A DNA stretch of 64,000 bases, from positions 81,256 to 145,255 of the forward strand of contig JAGRJY010000178.1 of NCBI GenBank assembly GCA_020442465.1, read 5' to 3'. The stretch comes from Lysobacterales bacterium (GTDB lineage Bacteria; Pseudomonadota; Gammaproteobacteria; Xanthomonadales; Xanthomonadaceae). Shown piece by piece: positions 18,657 through 28,213 of this stretch. How positions within the stretch are numbered: position 1 is the stretch's first letter; each line of letters opens with the position of its first letter. The notes beneath the pieces were generated by a model. It ran no database searches. It was not told where the DNA came from and worked only from the letters and a program-made list of their open reading frames with translations. The position numbers were made by a program, and so were the translations under genes.

Positions 18657-19988
18657 ATGACCGAACTCCTCATCGTCCTTGTCCTGGTCCTTCTGAACGG
18701 CTTCTTCGCCATGTCGGAGATGGCCATGGTCACGGCCAGGCGGGCCAAGCTGCTGGAGATGGGCAAGCGCAGCCGAGGCGCACGGGTGGCGGTGAAACTG
18801 TCGGAGCATCCCGAGCACTTCCTGTCGACCGTCCAGGTCGGCATTACCTTGATCGGCGTGCTGACCGGCTACTTCGGCGGCGAGGCGATCGGGCTGGCGA
18901 TCGCCAGTGCGCTGGCGGGGTGGTTTCCGTCGATCAGCCACTACGCCGAGCCCATCGGCATTGGTCTGGCCGTCTTTCTGATCACGCTGATGGCGCTGAT
19001 CTTCGGCGAACTCGTACCGAAACGATTTGCCCTGACGCGCGCCGAACGGATCGCCGCGCGCGTGGCGATTCCCATGCGCGGGCTGGCCATGGTGGCGGCG
19101 CCGGCGGTCTGGCTGCTGTCGCTGACCACGCGACTCGTCCTCCGCCTTCTGCGGGTCGAGTCGTTCAGCACCGAGAAGGTCACCGAGGAAGAAATTCGCC
19201 TGATGCTGGCCGAAAGCCACGAACAGGGCGTGCTCGAGCGCGATGAGCGGGTAATGATGGACCGCGTCATGCGCCTCAGTGACCGCGATGCCGAGAGCCT
19301 GATGACCCCGCGCACGCGCATCGTGTGGCTCGATGCCAGCCTGCCCATGCAGGACAATCTGACGACGATGCGCGAGGCACCGTTCTCGCGCTATCCCGTG
19401 CACCGCGGCAGCGACCAGGAAGTGATCGGCATTCTCGAATCGAAGAACGTCATTGCCCACATCGACCGCAAGCCGTTCGAGCTGTTCGCCAAGCTGCGCG
19501 CCCCGCTGTTCGTGGCCGACAGCACGCCGGCGCTGAAACTGCTGGAAATCTTCCGCGAAGAAGCCGCCTACATGGCGCTGGTGGTCGACGAATACGGCGA
19601 CATCCAGGGCATGGTCACGATCAAGGACATGCTCGACGCGGTCACCGGCCGCATCGGCACGGTCGTGGCGCAGGCCGGCGAGTCCGCACCGGTGGTGATG
19701 CGCGAGGACGGCAGCTACCTCATCGACGGCGGGGTGCTGATCGAGGACCTGCGCGACCTCCTGCCGGTGTCGGAGTGGCCGAACGACGAAGAGTTCGACC
19801 CCGACTACCACACCCTGGCCGGCCTGGCGGTGGCGCGATTCGGGCGTATCCCCAAGCCGGGAGAGTTCTTCGACTGGATGGGCTGGCGATTCGAGGTCGT
19901 GGACCTGGACGGCGCGCGCATCGACAAACTGCTGCTGCGTCGGCTTGAACCGGCGGACCCCGAATCCACCGTCGCCGAACCGGCCTGA
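18657..19988 (+). CDS. Hemolysin family / CNNM-CorC transporter with CBS domains
   Basis: 443 residues in the order DUF21 membrane domain, CBS pair, CorC/HlyC domain. The N-terminal part has three to four helices with NGFFAMSEMAMVTARRAKL and the VQVGITLIGVLTGYFGG motif. IFGELVPKRFALTRAERIA is the conserved DUF21 end. CBS motifs (MTPRTRIVWLDAS...FSRYPVHRG..EVIGIL and MALVVDEYGDIQGMVTIKD) span about 210-345, and the C-terminal TLAGLAVARFGRIPKPGEFF is the transporter-associated domain. Related proteins export Mg2+ or Co2+ or sense adenine nucleotides; the old hemolysin name does not imply toxicity. It is followed 6 bp later by the ExoD-like gene. Confidence 0.92.
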   Translation: MTELLIVLVLVLLNGFFAMSEMAMVTARRAKLLEMGKRSRGARVAVKLSEHPEHFLSTVQVGITLIGVLTGYFGGEAIGLAIASALAGWFPSISHYAEPIGIGLAVFLITLMALIFGELVPKRFALTRAERIAARVAIPMRGLAMVAAPAVWLLSLTTRLVLRLLRVESFSTEKVTEEEIRLMLAESHEQGVLERDERVMMDRVMRLSDRDAESLMTPRTRIVWLDASLPMQDNLTTMREAPFSRYPVHRGSDQEVIGILESKNVIAHIDRKPFELFAKLRAPLFVADSTPALKLLEIFREEAAYMALVVDEYGDIQGMVTIKDMLDAVTGRIGTVVAQAGESAPVVMREDGSYLIDGGVLIEDLRDLLPVSEWPNDEEFDPDYHTLAGLAVARFGRIPKPGEFFDWMGWRFEVVDLDGARIDKLLLRRLEPADPESTVAEPA

Positions 19989-19994
19989 CATCGC

Positions 19995-20603
19995 ATGGTG
20001 GCTGACCACGAACGCAGCAGCGCACTGCTGCTTGCCCTGGCGGACGAGAGCCCCGAACACGGCCTCGACTTCGAACACATCCTCGAACGCTGCGGCAAGC
20101 GCGCGTTCGGGGTGATGCTGATCGTGGTGTGTCTGCCGGCCTTCCTGCCCCTGCCGGCCGGCGCGGGCGCAGTCAGTGGACCGCTGGCGGCGCTGCTGGG
20201 CCTGCAGTTGATGATCGGGATGCGCCGACCCTGGCTGCCGCGACGCCTGCGCGAGAAGCGCGTGCCCGCCACCCGCCTGCGCAAGCTGGCGCAGCGCATC
20301 GGACCGTGGTTGCACCGTTTGGAGCGTCTGAGCCGGCCACGCCTTGAGGCACTGATCACCAGCGCCCCGGGCGGGTTCGTGGTCGGCGCGATGATCACCC
20401 TGCTCGGCATTGCGCTGTCCCTGCCGGTGCCGCTCACCAACTATCCGCTGGCCCTGCTCATTCTCGCCTACGCGGTGGCGCTGATTGAGCGCGACGGCGG
20501 CCTGATGCTGGTGCTCTGGCTGATCGGCGCGGTCGCGCTCGGGCTGACTGTCCAGGTGTCCGGCGAGCTGATCGAATGGGTTCAGGCGCAGCTCGCCAGC
20601 TGA
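19995..20603 (+). CDS. ExoD-like membrane protein
   Basis: 202 residues matching the ExoD family (exopolysaccharide synthesis in rhizobia). The N-terminal segment LDFEHILERCGKRAFGVMLIVVCLPAFLPLP is the family hallmark, followed by three further hydrophobic segments, with PVPLTNYPLALLILAYAVALIERDG near the C-terminus. ExoD is an inner-membrane protein needed for polysaccharide production and alkaline tolerance in Sinorhizobium; its molecular activity is unknown. The gene starts 6 bp after the CNNM-family gene, so both are probably one transcript. Confidence 0.87.
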   Translation: MVADHERSSALLLALADESPEHGLDFEHILERCGKRAFGVMLIVVCLPAFLPLPAGAGAVSGPLAALLGLQLMIGMRRPWLPRRLREKRVPATRLRKLAQRIGPWLHRLERLSRPRLEALITSAPGGFVVGAMITLLGIALSLPVPLTNYPLALLILAYAVALIERDGGLMLVLWLIGAVALGLTVQVSGELIEWVQAQLAS

Positions 20604-20756
20604 GTCACGCCCGCCGAGCGGCAGGGGTTGATCCCGTCCGCTGACCGAGTCGCCGGCGCAGTCGTTTCACCGCCAACCTTTTTGTCCTGCCGCACTGCAG
20701 CAAAGTCGCGCGTTTCCTGACAGAATCGGGATCCCTTTGCGTCGGAACCGCGCGGC

Positions 20757-22451
20757 ATGTGCTCCATCCTCGGCATTCTCTCCCTCAAGACCGACCCCGC
20801 TGCCCTGCGTGGTGTCGCGCTCGAACTGTCCCGCAAGATGCGCCATCGCGGGCCGGACTGGTCGGGCATCCACGCCGATGATCGCGCCGTGCTCACCCAC
20901 GAACGTCTCGCCATCGTCGGCGTCGACTCCGGCGCCCAGCCGCTGAAGAGCCCGGACGGTGAGCAAGTGCTCGCAGTCAACGGCGAGATCTACAACCATC
21001 GCGCCCTGCGCGCGCGCCATGAGGCGCACTACGCCTTCGCCACCCACTCCGACTGCGAGACGATTCTGCCGCTCTACCTGCACGAGGGAGACCCGAGCAA
21101 GTGGTTGAATGAGCTCGAAGGCATGTTCGCCTTCGTGCTGTGGGACGCCGCACGCGGCGAGTGGCTGATTGCACGCGACCCGATCGGCATCATTCCGCTG
21201 TATTTCGGCCACGACGAGCACGGCAACCTGTTCGTCGCCTCGGAGCTGAAGGCGCTCGCACCGATCTGTGCCGACGCGCGGGAATTTCCGCCGGGCCACT
21301 TCTGGCGCTCGACCGACACCGAACCGACGGCCTACTACCACCCGGACTGGCGCGAATTCAGCGCGGTCGAATCGGCACCGGCCGACCGCGCCGCCCTGCG
21401 TAGTGCGCTGGAGTCGGCGGTCAAGAGCCACATGATGAGCGACGTGCCCTACGGCGTGCTGCTCTCGGGCGGACTCGACTCTTCGCTGGTCGCCGCCATC
21501 GCCAAGAAGTTCGCCGCGCGCCGCGTCGAAGAGGACGAGAAGACCGAAGCCTGGTGGCCGCAGCTGCACAGCTTCGCGGTGGGTCTCAAGGATTCTCCCG
21601 ACCTCAAGGCCGCGCGCGAAGTCGCCGCCCACATCGGCACCGTGCACCACGAGTTCCACTTCACGATCCAGGAAGGGCTCGACGCGCTGTCCGACGTGAT
21701 CTATCACCTCGAGACCTACGACGTCACGACGATTCGCGCGTCGACGCCGATGTACCTGATGGCCCGACGCATCCGCGCCATGGGCATCAAGATGGTGCTG
21801 TCCGGTGAGGGCTCCGACGAGCTGTTCGGCGGCTACCTGTACTTCCACAAGGCGCCGGACGCGCGCGCCCTGCACGAAGAGACCGTACGCAAGCTCGACA
21901 AGCTGCACCTGTTCGACTGCCTGCGCGCGAACAAGGCCATGGCCGCCTGGGGCGTCGAAGCGCGCGTGCCCTTCCTCGATCGCAAGTTCATCGACGTATC
22001 GATGCACCTCAACCCCGAGGTCAAGCTCAGCGGCAAGCAGCGCGGGCGCATGGAGAAGCAGTTCCTGCGCGAGAGCTTCACCGGGTATCTCCCGGATGCC
22101 GTGCTGTGGCGTCAGAAAGAGCAGTTCAGCGACGGCGTCGGCTACTCCTGGATCGACTCGCTCAAGGCCCACGCCGAAGCGCAGGTCAGCGACCAGCAGA
22201 TGCAGAGCGCGAAGTTCCGCTTCCCGTACAACACGCCGCAGACCAAGGAAGCCTACTTCTACCGCGACTTCTTCCACCGCCACTTCCCGCAGAGCTGGGC
22301 CGCCGAATGCGTGCCGGGCGGCCCCTCGGTCGCCTGCTCCACCGCCGCCGCGCTGGAATGGGACCCGACCCTGAAGAACATCGTCGATCCCTCAGGCCGT
22401 GCGGTACAGGCGGTGCATAACGAGGCGTACGCCGCGTCGCCGAGCACCTGA
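20757..22451 (+). CDS. asnB: Asparagine synthetase B (glutamine-hydrolysing)
   Basis: 564-residue cytoplasmic enzyme converting Asp, Gln and ATP to Asn. After removal of Met1 the N-terminal nucleophile is Cys2 (MCSILGIL). The glutaminase domain contains RHRGPDWSG, HERLAIVG and NGEIYNHRALR, and the synthetase domain begins with the PP-loop VLLSGGLDSSLVAAIA and later LSGEGSDELFGGYLYFHKAP. The mid-part LFDCLRANKAMAAWGVEARVPFLD is typical of AsnB. Length matches E. coli AsnB (554). The C-terminal 40 residues with CVPGGPSVACSTAAALEWD are also conserved. Assignment is firm. Confidence 0.96.
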   Translation: MCSILGILSLKTDPAALRGVALELSRKMRHRGPDWSGIHADDRAVLTHERLAIVGVDSGAQPLKSPDGEQVLAVNGEIYNHRALRARHEAHYAFATHSDCETILPLYLHEGDPSKWLNELEGMFAFVLWDAARGEWLIARDPIGIIPLYFGHDEHGNLFVASELKALAPICADAREFPPGHFWRSTDTEPTAYYHPDWREFSAVESAPADRAALRSALESAVKSHMMSDVPYGVLLSGGLDSSLVAAIAKKFAARRVEEDEKTEAWWPQLHSFAVGLKDSPDLKAAREVAAHIGTVHHEFHFTIQEGLDALSDVIYHLETYDVTTIRASTPMYLMARRIRAMGIKMVLSGEGSDELFGGYLYFHKAPDARALHEETVRKLDKLHLFDCLRANKAMAAWGVEARVPFLDRKFIDVSMHLNPEVKLSGKQRGRMEKQFLRESFTGYLPDAVLWRQKEQFSDGVGYSWIDSLKAHAEAQVSDQQMQSAKFRFPYNTPQTKEAYFYRDFFHRHFPQSWAAECVPGGPSVACSTAAALEWDPTLKNIVDPSGRAVQAVHNEAYAASPST

Positions 22452-22536
22452 AGCGGGAGCTCGTCGAAGGCCCCGGCGCCGCGATGGCTGTATCATCGCG
22501 GCGCGCCTGCGCCCCGCGTGGCACTTCGTATCCGCA

Positions 22537-25500
22537 ATGCTCCGACTTATGATGCTCAAAGCTCGCCCACTTCTACTGGGCAGATGTCTCCTCCTGCCCC
22601 TCGCCATGTCTGCGACCGCCCCTACGCAAGCGGTCGAGAAGGTGATTCCTCCGGTTGGGTACGAGAATCTAAAGTATCCGGACGTGACCCTGCTGCCAGG
22701 CGGTGGATTCGTGCTGGGCGGCAGGGACATATCGAACAGACAGTGGTCGGTCCGTTTCGGGAATGATGGGGAGCGACAGTTTGAACCGCTTCTCGCCGAA
22801 ATCGACTTCGCAACCGCGCAGTTCGATACCCAAGGCCGAGTGGAGCTCCTGAACACTTCCTCGTGGGGCAGTACGTCCAGATTCCTGTGCTGGCACGAAC
22901 GATCAGCCCTTGGTCTGGACCTGACGGTGCTCGATCGTCGACTCAATAGCCATCCGAACCGGTTGGCAAGCCATCAGGTCGTGCCGAGGCAGCCAGGGGG
23001 CTACCTCGCCAACTATCTGTCGGACTTCGTATCCGACCTCACAGCACTTCGTAGGGCCCCGAACTGCCAGTTCAGCCGCATTCCGTTGATACTGGACTTG
23101 AGCGAGTTTGGAGCTCTGGGCCGCCTTCCGGACAACTACACCTCCCAAGGTGTAACCATCGAAGAACCCGATGGATCTTCGCTCGTGCTCGGCAACGACG
23201 TCACCCTGTTCAGTGACCAAGCGCTCGGTTCGCACATCGGCCGCGTCGACCGCCATGGCATCCTGGACCAGCGCGTTTTCCCGGAAGGAATGCCCCATTA
23301 CTCCGGCGAGTGGACAACCACTACTTCCGGAGAACTCGTCTCGGGACTAGGACCGACAGTCAGACGGTTTCGGAAGGACTTCTCGGACGCTTGGGAAACC
23401 GAATTGCCGGCGGAGCTGCAACAGTTCGGGCACGGGCGAACGTACTATCCACCGTTTTCCAGTAGAGATGCTGCGACCTTCTATCTCGCTCCCGACCTCG
23501 AGGGAGTGGTCATCGAGTTGCAGTCGAATCTTGCAGTCTGTGGTCACCCGAGCGGTTACCCGCCCGGTCTCTGCTACATCAACCCGATCCAGAACGTCGC
23601 TGACAGGCAGTCGGTTCTCCGTTTCGACAGACACGGCGAACTCCTGCAGCGCACGGATCTCTCGGACTTTCACATAACGAGAAAGATCCCGAGCGCAGCC
23701 AGAACGTACGCGTACGCTGTCGAGAACCGCCGCGTCCCTGAAGGGACTGCCGCCCCCGTCGAACTCGCGGATCTGCCGGATCCAACTGATTTCGGTGGCT
23801 ACATCGACGACTCCGGAAACCTGGTCCGACTCTGGGCACCGGACCCCGAAATCGAACCTTTGGCCGAGCTGGGGAACGGGAAGTTCGTCACACGCGATTC
23901 GCGCGATGGAACGATACGTCTGCTCGATCCGCCGACAGGCGACCGCACGCCGCCGCTCGATGCGCGGGTGCCTTCTGAACAGGTCGTGCTGGCACTGCAC
24001 GCGGGGGACACTCGCAGCACGCTGGTAACTGGCAGCCCAGCACCTGAAGTGCACATCATCAGACTGGACGGCGAGGGCGAGATCGTTGCTGTCGTCTCGT
24101 CGCCAACACAGCCGGGCTGGAGCTGGAGCTATCAGAGCAACCGCGAACCACCGGCTTACCTGTGGGCGGAGAGCCCGACGCGCGGATGCATGATCTCGCT
24201 CGTAGTGACTTCGCCAGCTCAGCAGTCCTTTCGCTGCATGGATCTCGAAACGCTCGTCTTCGAGAGCGACTGGCAAGCACTTGACCTTCGCCTCGGCGAC
24301 AGCCCGGGCGTGCACGTGGCAGGCAACGATCACCTCGTGTTGTTCGCCCGAGATGAGGAAGACCTCGTCCGCCTGAGTGTCCCGCCGCTCGGAACACCCG
24401 AACGGCTTGTCGTGCCCACTCCGGAAGGCTTTGCAGGGTCCTTCACTGCCCGTGCCTCCGAAGAAGCGGGCACGACCTGGTTGGTGTCTCAGTCTATCGA
24501 CGGCCCCGCGCTCGAAGTGGGTGCTCACGGCGAGATCGTGCGCACGATCAGCCCTGCCGCCAGCGATGCGGGGGCTTGGAAGACAATACTCGACGTGGCT
24601 TCCGACGGGAGCGTTTTGCTGACCAGTCGCCCCTCCGCCCAGGGAGACTCCGATTCACTGGTGATCGTGGGTCCCGACGGAGCACAGACCAGGCTGTCTG
24701 GCGATTGCCAGAGTGCGAGGCTGCTACAGGGTGGCGACGTGCTGTGTCTGATCGATGGAGAGCAGGGGTTTCTCGAGCGACTCAGCAAGGACACCGGACT
24801 CGTCGAGTGGAGTACGGCGCTGCGCACCCGACCATTCAGCCTCACCGACGGCTTCAGCTACCGCGCTCTGAAGACACTCAGTCCGCCACTTCACGTCAAC
24901 CGGCAAGGCACGAAAGCGTGGCTTCACAGGGCCATCATCGACCGTGAACTCGATTACGACCTGGATCGGGCATACGAGATTCAGCTGAGCAGTGGCGACT
25001 TGACCAGCGTCAAGCGACTCGGGAAACCGTCCCTGCTTTGGAAAACGGGAAGTGCGCGGGCAGTCGTTTCGAGTTCGCGCGATGGAGCGCCACTTTGGGC
25101 TGCATCGGACCGATCAAGTGGCACGGTGCGCATCGGGAGCGTGGACGCACCGATGCCCGTGACGCCGGAGGCCGGCATTCAGGCCTTGGTGGGTGCCTGG
25201 CAAGGCGAAGACACTCCTGGACAGGGCTTCTTCCTCAACGTCGCGTCCGTGTCGAGTTCATTGTTCGGCGCCTGGTTCACGTACGACACCGACATCCTCG
25301 TTGACGCCAGTGCACAACGCTGGTTCACGATCGTCTCCGAACCGTCGGCAGGCGAGGAAAACCAACTCGCCTTCCAGATCTTCGAGAACCGCGGGGGGGC
25401 GTTCGATGCAGCCCCGATAACGAGTTCGACCGCGGTCGGCAGCGGAACGATCCGACTTGTCGACTGCGACGAGGCGATTCTCTCCTATCGGTTCGAGCCG

Positions 25501-25992
25501 GATCAGTTGGGCAGGACTCCGGTTGGCGCAATCCGCCTTCAGCGTTCGATCCCCGGCTCGGGTCGCTGCGGCACGCAAGCCTCTGCGCCGATCGACCTGC
25601 GCTCAGGCGCTTGGTTCCAGCCGATCTCCAGCGGACAGGGCCTGGTGTTCAACTCGCTGCGGTCCAGCGACACGAACGTGCTTGCCGGCGGCTGGTTCAC
25701 CTACGATCCCGAGGGTGAGTCGAATGACCCGACCAGCCAACACTGGTTCACTTTCCTCGGCGGCGATGTCGGTGCGGACGGCAAGACGGAGCTGACCATC
25801 TACCACACCATCGGCGGCAGCTTCGATGCGCAGCCGACCAACAACACCGAACGCGTGGGGACGGCGCAGTTCCGCGTTTTCGACTGCGGCTCTGCAGCTT
25901 TCAGCTACCAGTTCGACGACTCGGAGGTCGCGGGACCGTTCGCTGGACGGTCTGGGGCGAAATCACTCAGCCGCGTGACAGCGTGTCCCTGA
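22537..25992 (+). CDS. Large secreted protein of unknown function with two tandem C-terminal domains
   Basis: 1151 residues with a signal peptide (MLKARPLLLGRCLLLPLAMSATAPTQA). The long middle part (about 40-870) has many strand-turn-strand segments with D/G-rich turns (such as RFDRHGELLQR and IRLDGEGEIVAVV), suggesting a beta-propeller-like repeat structure, but no family signature was recognised. Residues about 879-1010 and 1019-1151 are two copies of one domain: both contain WFTYD, a following WFT, GG-x-FDA, VG-x-x and a Cys in DC before SY-F. Single copies of a similar module occur in secreted Xanthomonadales proteins. Third-position A/T is more frequent than in neighbouring genes. ATG 22537 was chosen; ATG 22549 and 22552 are equally possible. 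It stands alone between asnB and a convergent gene. Confidence 0.8.
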   Translation: MLRLMMLKARPLLLGRCLLLPLAMSATAPTQAVEKVIPPVGYENLKYPDVTLLPGGGFVLGGRDISNRQWSVRFGNDGERQFEPLLAEIDFATAQFDTQGRVELLNTSSWGSTSRFLCWHERSALGLDLTVLDRRLNSHPNRLASHQVVPRQPGGYLANYLSDFVSDLTALRRAPNCQFSRIPLILDLSEFGALGRLPDNYTSQGVTIEEPDGSSLVLGNDVTLFSDQALGSHIGRVDRHGILDQRVFPEGMPHYSGEWTTTTSGELVSGLGPTVRRFRKDFSDAWETELPAELQQFGHGRTYYPPFSSRDAATFYLAPDLEGVVIELQSNLAVCGHPSGYPPGLCYINPIQNVADRQSVLRFDRHGELLQRTDLSDFHITRKIPSAARTYAYAVENRRVPEGTAAPVELADLPDPTDFGGYIDDSGNLVRLWAPDPEIEPLAELGNGKFVTRDSRDGTIRLLDPPTGDRTPPLDARVPSEQVVLALHAGDTRSTLVTGSPAPEVHIIRLDGEGEIVAVVSSPTQPGWSWSYQSNREPPAYLWAESPTRGCMISLVVTSPAQQSFRCMDLETLVFESDWQALDLRLGDSPGVHVAGNDHLVLFARDEEDLVRLSVPPLGTPERLVVPTPEGFAGSFTARASEEAGTTWLVSQSIDGPALEVGAHGEIVRTISPAASDAGAWKTILDVASDGSVLLTSRPSAQGDSDSLVIVGPDGAQTRLSGDCQSARLLQGGDVLCLIDGEQGFLERLSKDTGLVEWSTALRTRPFSLTDGFSYRALKTLSPPLHVNRQGTKAWLHRAIIDRELDYDLDRAYEIQLSSGDLTSVKRLGKPSLLWKTGSARAVVSSSRDGAPLWAASDRSSGTVRIGSVDAPMPVTPEAGIQALVGAWQGEDTPGQGFFLNVASVSSSLFGAWFTYDTDILVDASAQRWFTIVSEPSAGEENQLAFQIFENRGGAFDAAPITSSTAVGSGTIRLVDCDEAILSYRFEPDQLGRTPVGAIRLQRSIPGSGRCGTQASAPIDLRSGAWFQPISSGQGLVFNSLRSSDTNVLAGGWFTYDPEGESNDPTSQHWFTFLGGDVGADGKTELTIYHTIGGSFDAQPTNNTERVGTAQFRVFDCGSAAFSYQFDDSEVAGPFAGRSGAKSLSRVTACP

Positions 25993-26080
25993 CGCTTCGC
26001 ATCGGGCATCTTGACGGACACGTAGCGCTGATCCGCAACCACCAGGCGCGACGTCGCGAAGATCTGTCCTTGGCCTGATC

Positions 26081-28213
26081 TCATGTCGACGACTTGCCCA
26101 GGTGATCCGCGGTAAACCGCGCATCGGGCACGGGGTGTCCGAGCCAGTAGCCTTGTCCCTGGTCGCAGCCGCGGGCGCGCAGCAGTTCGAACTGTTCCTC
26201 GCTCTCGACGCCTTCGGCGACGACAGTGAACCCGAGGGCGTGGGCCATGCCGATGATGGCAGTGGTGAGGGCGAGATCGTCGTCGTCGCGGGCGACGTGT
26301 TCGACGAAACTGCGGTCGATCTTCACGCCGTCGACCGGCAATCGCCGAAGGTGTGAGAGCCCCGAGAAACCGGTACCGAAGTCGTCGAGCCAGATCTTCA
26401 CGCCGAGCCCGCGCAATCGCGTGGCGAGCGCAGCCACCGCCGCGGTGTCGCCCATCACCGCGGTCTCGGTCAATTCCAGATGCAGGCGCTCGGGCGCCAG
26501 CCCGGACTCGCCAAGCGCGCGCTCGACCGAGGCGGCGAGGTCGCCCTTGCGCCACTGCAGCGCCGACACATTCACCGACACGAACGGCAGGCGGTCGCTG
26601 AAGTCCCAGTGCGCCGCGGCATCGCAGGCGGCGACGAGTACGCGGTGACCGATGTCGTCGATCATGCCGGCGCGCTCGGCAATACCGACGAAGACACCGG
26701 GTTTCACCTCGCCAAGCAGCGGGCTCTGCCAGCGCAGCAGCGCCTCGGCGCCGACCAGACGCCGGTTGGCCAAATCGTAGATCGGCTGGAAGCAGACACT
26801 CAGCTCGCCCCGCTCCCACGCCCCGCGCAGGGCCTGCTCGATCTGCGCGCGCTCGGCGACCGCGCGATCGAGCGCGGGGTTGTAGAAGCGAAGCGTGTTC
26901 TTGCCCGACAGCTTCGACTCGTACATCGCGATGTCGCCGGCCTTGAGCAGCCCACGCGTGTCGTCGGCATCTTCCGGATACAGCGTGATGCCGACCGAGG
27001 CGCCGAGAAAGGCTTCGTGCCCGGACAGGTGATAGGGCTGCGACACCGACTCGATGATCTGGTGGGCGAGCTGCTCGCAGGCGGCGCGCACGTCGTCGGC
27101 ACCGACCAGCACCACGAATTCGTCGCCACCCAGTCGGCCTGCCGTGCAGTCCATGTCCTTGGCGTCGCGACAGGTCGTGATGAGCCGATCGGCGACGTCG
27201 ACCAGCACCTGGTCGCCCACCTCGTGACCGAAGCTGTCGTTGATGCGCTTGAAGTCGTCGAGGTCGATGAAGAGCAATCCGAGACGTCGCCCGGTGGAAC
27301 GCGCGGCCAGGATGGCGCTGTCGACCTCTTCGCGGAATGCAAGCCGGTTCGCAAGGCCGGTCAAGGCGTCGCTGTAGGCGATGCGGCGAACCTCGTTGTG
27401 GTGTCGCTCGAGGCCCTTGGCCATCGACACGAAGCGGCGCTCGAGATCGCCGATCTCGTCGCTGCGCTGTCCTGGCAGGGCGACGCTGAAGTCGCCCAAT
27501 GCCACGCGTCTAGCGGCCTCGGCGATGCGCTGGATCGGCGCCACCACCCACCGCGAGAGCAGCACGGCCACCGTGCCTGCGGTGAGCAGCAGCACGCCGA
27601 GAATGATCGAGAACAGCTGCAGATTCCTGCGTGCGGCAAGATCCGTGCGTTTGTCGAGATCGGCCAGCGCCTCGGCCTCCAGGCGCTTCTGCGTCTGCAA
27701 GGACAGGCCGACGCGAACACCGCCGAGACGTTCGCTTCCGGCCCGGATGGGCACCGCCACATCCGCCATCTTCTCGTCGTACTGGAACGTGGCGGCGTTG
27801 CTGCTGCGCAGTTCGTAGGCGAACGCATCGTCCATCACGCTGCCGTAGGTGGGGATGCCCGGGGACCCGTCATGCAGCACGCGTCCTTCGCGGTCGTAGA
27901 CGACGACGTAGACGACGTCAGGCAAGGCCAGCGCGGAGGAAATGATCTCCCCGGTTTGCGCCAGATCGGAGTAGTAGACCGGATTGGCAAGCGCCTCCGC
28001 GAGCAGGTTTGCCAGCGCTTCGCCGCGGCGACGCACGCCGTCGAACGCGAGCTGACGCATGGCCTCGGCGGAGATTGCGTGCATGTCCTCGTGGCTGGCC
28101 TGCTCTTGCCGGATCGCCAGCAGGAAGGCGGCGACCACGAAAATCACCGCAAAGGCGATCAGCGCGAGCACCCGCGCCCTCAGTCCCACGCGCATGGCGT
28201 GGCTGAGCGTCAC
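26081..28213 (-). CDS. Transmembrane GGDEF-EAL (c-di-GMP cyclase/phosphodiesterase) protein
   Basis: 710 residues. Helix 1 at about 12-34, a periplasmic sensor region to about 200, helix 2 at about 200-222, a HAMP domain to about 275, GGDEF at about 280-440 and EAL at about 450-700. The cyclase motif is intact (GGDEF at 362-366, with DLDDFKRIND before it). The phosphodiesterase motifs are intact as well (E490 in EALLRW, NVSALQW, ELTET, DDFGTGFSGLSHLRRLPVDGVKIDRSF, AEGVESEEQ). Both activities are therefore possible and the sensor presumably decides the balance. Its start overlaps the stop of the upstream periplasmic binding protein by 4 bp, pointing to that protein as its sensory partner. Confidence 0.93.
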   Translation of the reverse strand: MTLSHAMRVGLRARVLALIAFAVIFVVAAFLLAIRQEQASHEDMHAISAEAMRQLAFDGVRRRGEALANLLAEALANPVYYSDLAQTGEIISSALALPDVVYVVVYDREGRVLHDGSPGIPTYGSVMDDAFAYELRSSNAATFQYDEKMADVAVPIRAGSERLGGVRVGLSLQTQKRLEAEALADLDKRTDLAARRNLQLFSIILGVLLLTAGTVAVLLSRWVVAPIQRIAEAARRVALGDFSVALPGQRSDEIGDLERRFVSMAKGLERHHNEVRRIAYSDALTGLANRLAFREEVDSAILAARSTGRRLGLLFIDLDDFKRINDSFGHEVGDQVLVDVADRLITTCRDAKDMDCTAGRLGGDEFVVLVGADDVRAACEQLAHQIIESVSQPYHLSGHEAFLGASVGITLYPEDADDTRGLLKAGDIAMYESKLSGKNTLRFYNPALDRAVAERAQIEQALRGAWERGELSVCFQPIYDLANRRLVGAEALLRWQSPLLGEVKPGVFVGIAERAGMIDDIGHRVLVAACDAAAHWDFSDRLPFVSVNVSALQWRKGDLAASVERALGESGLAPERLHLELTETAVMGDTAAVAALATRLRGLGVKIWLDDFGTGFSGLSHLRRLPVDGVKIDRSFVEHVARDDDDLALTTAIIGMAHALGFTVVAEGVESEEQFELLRARGCDQGQGYWLGHPVPDARFTADHLGKSST

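Noticed and set aside
20667..22283. 538-codon open frame on the minus strand
   Set aside because: Antisense to asnB; no motifs.
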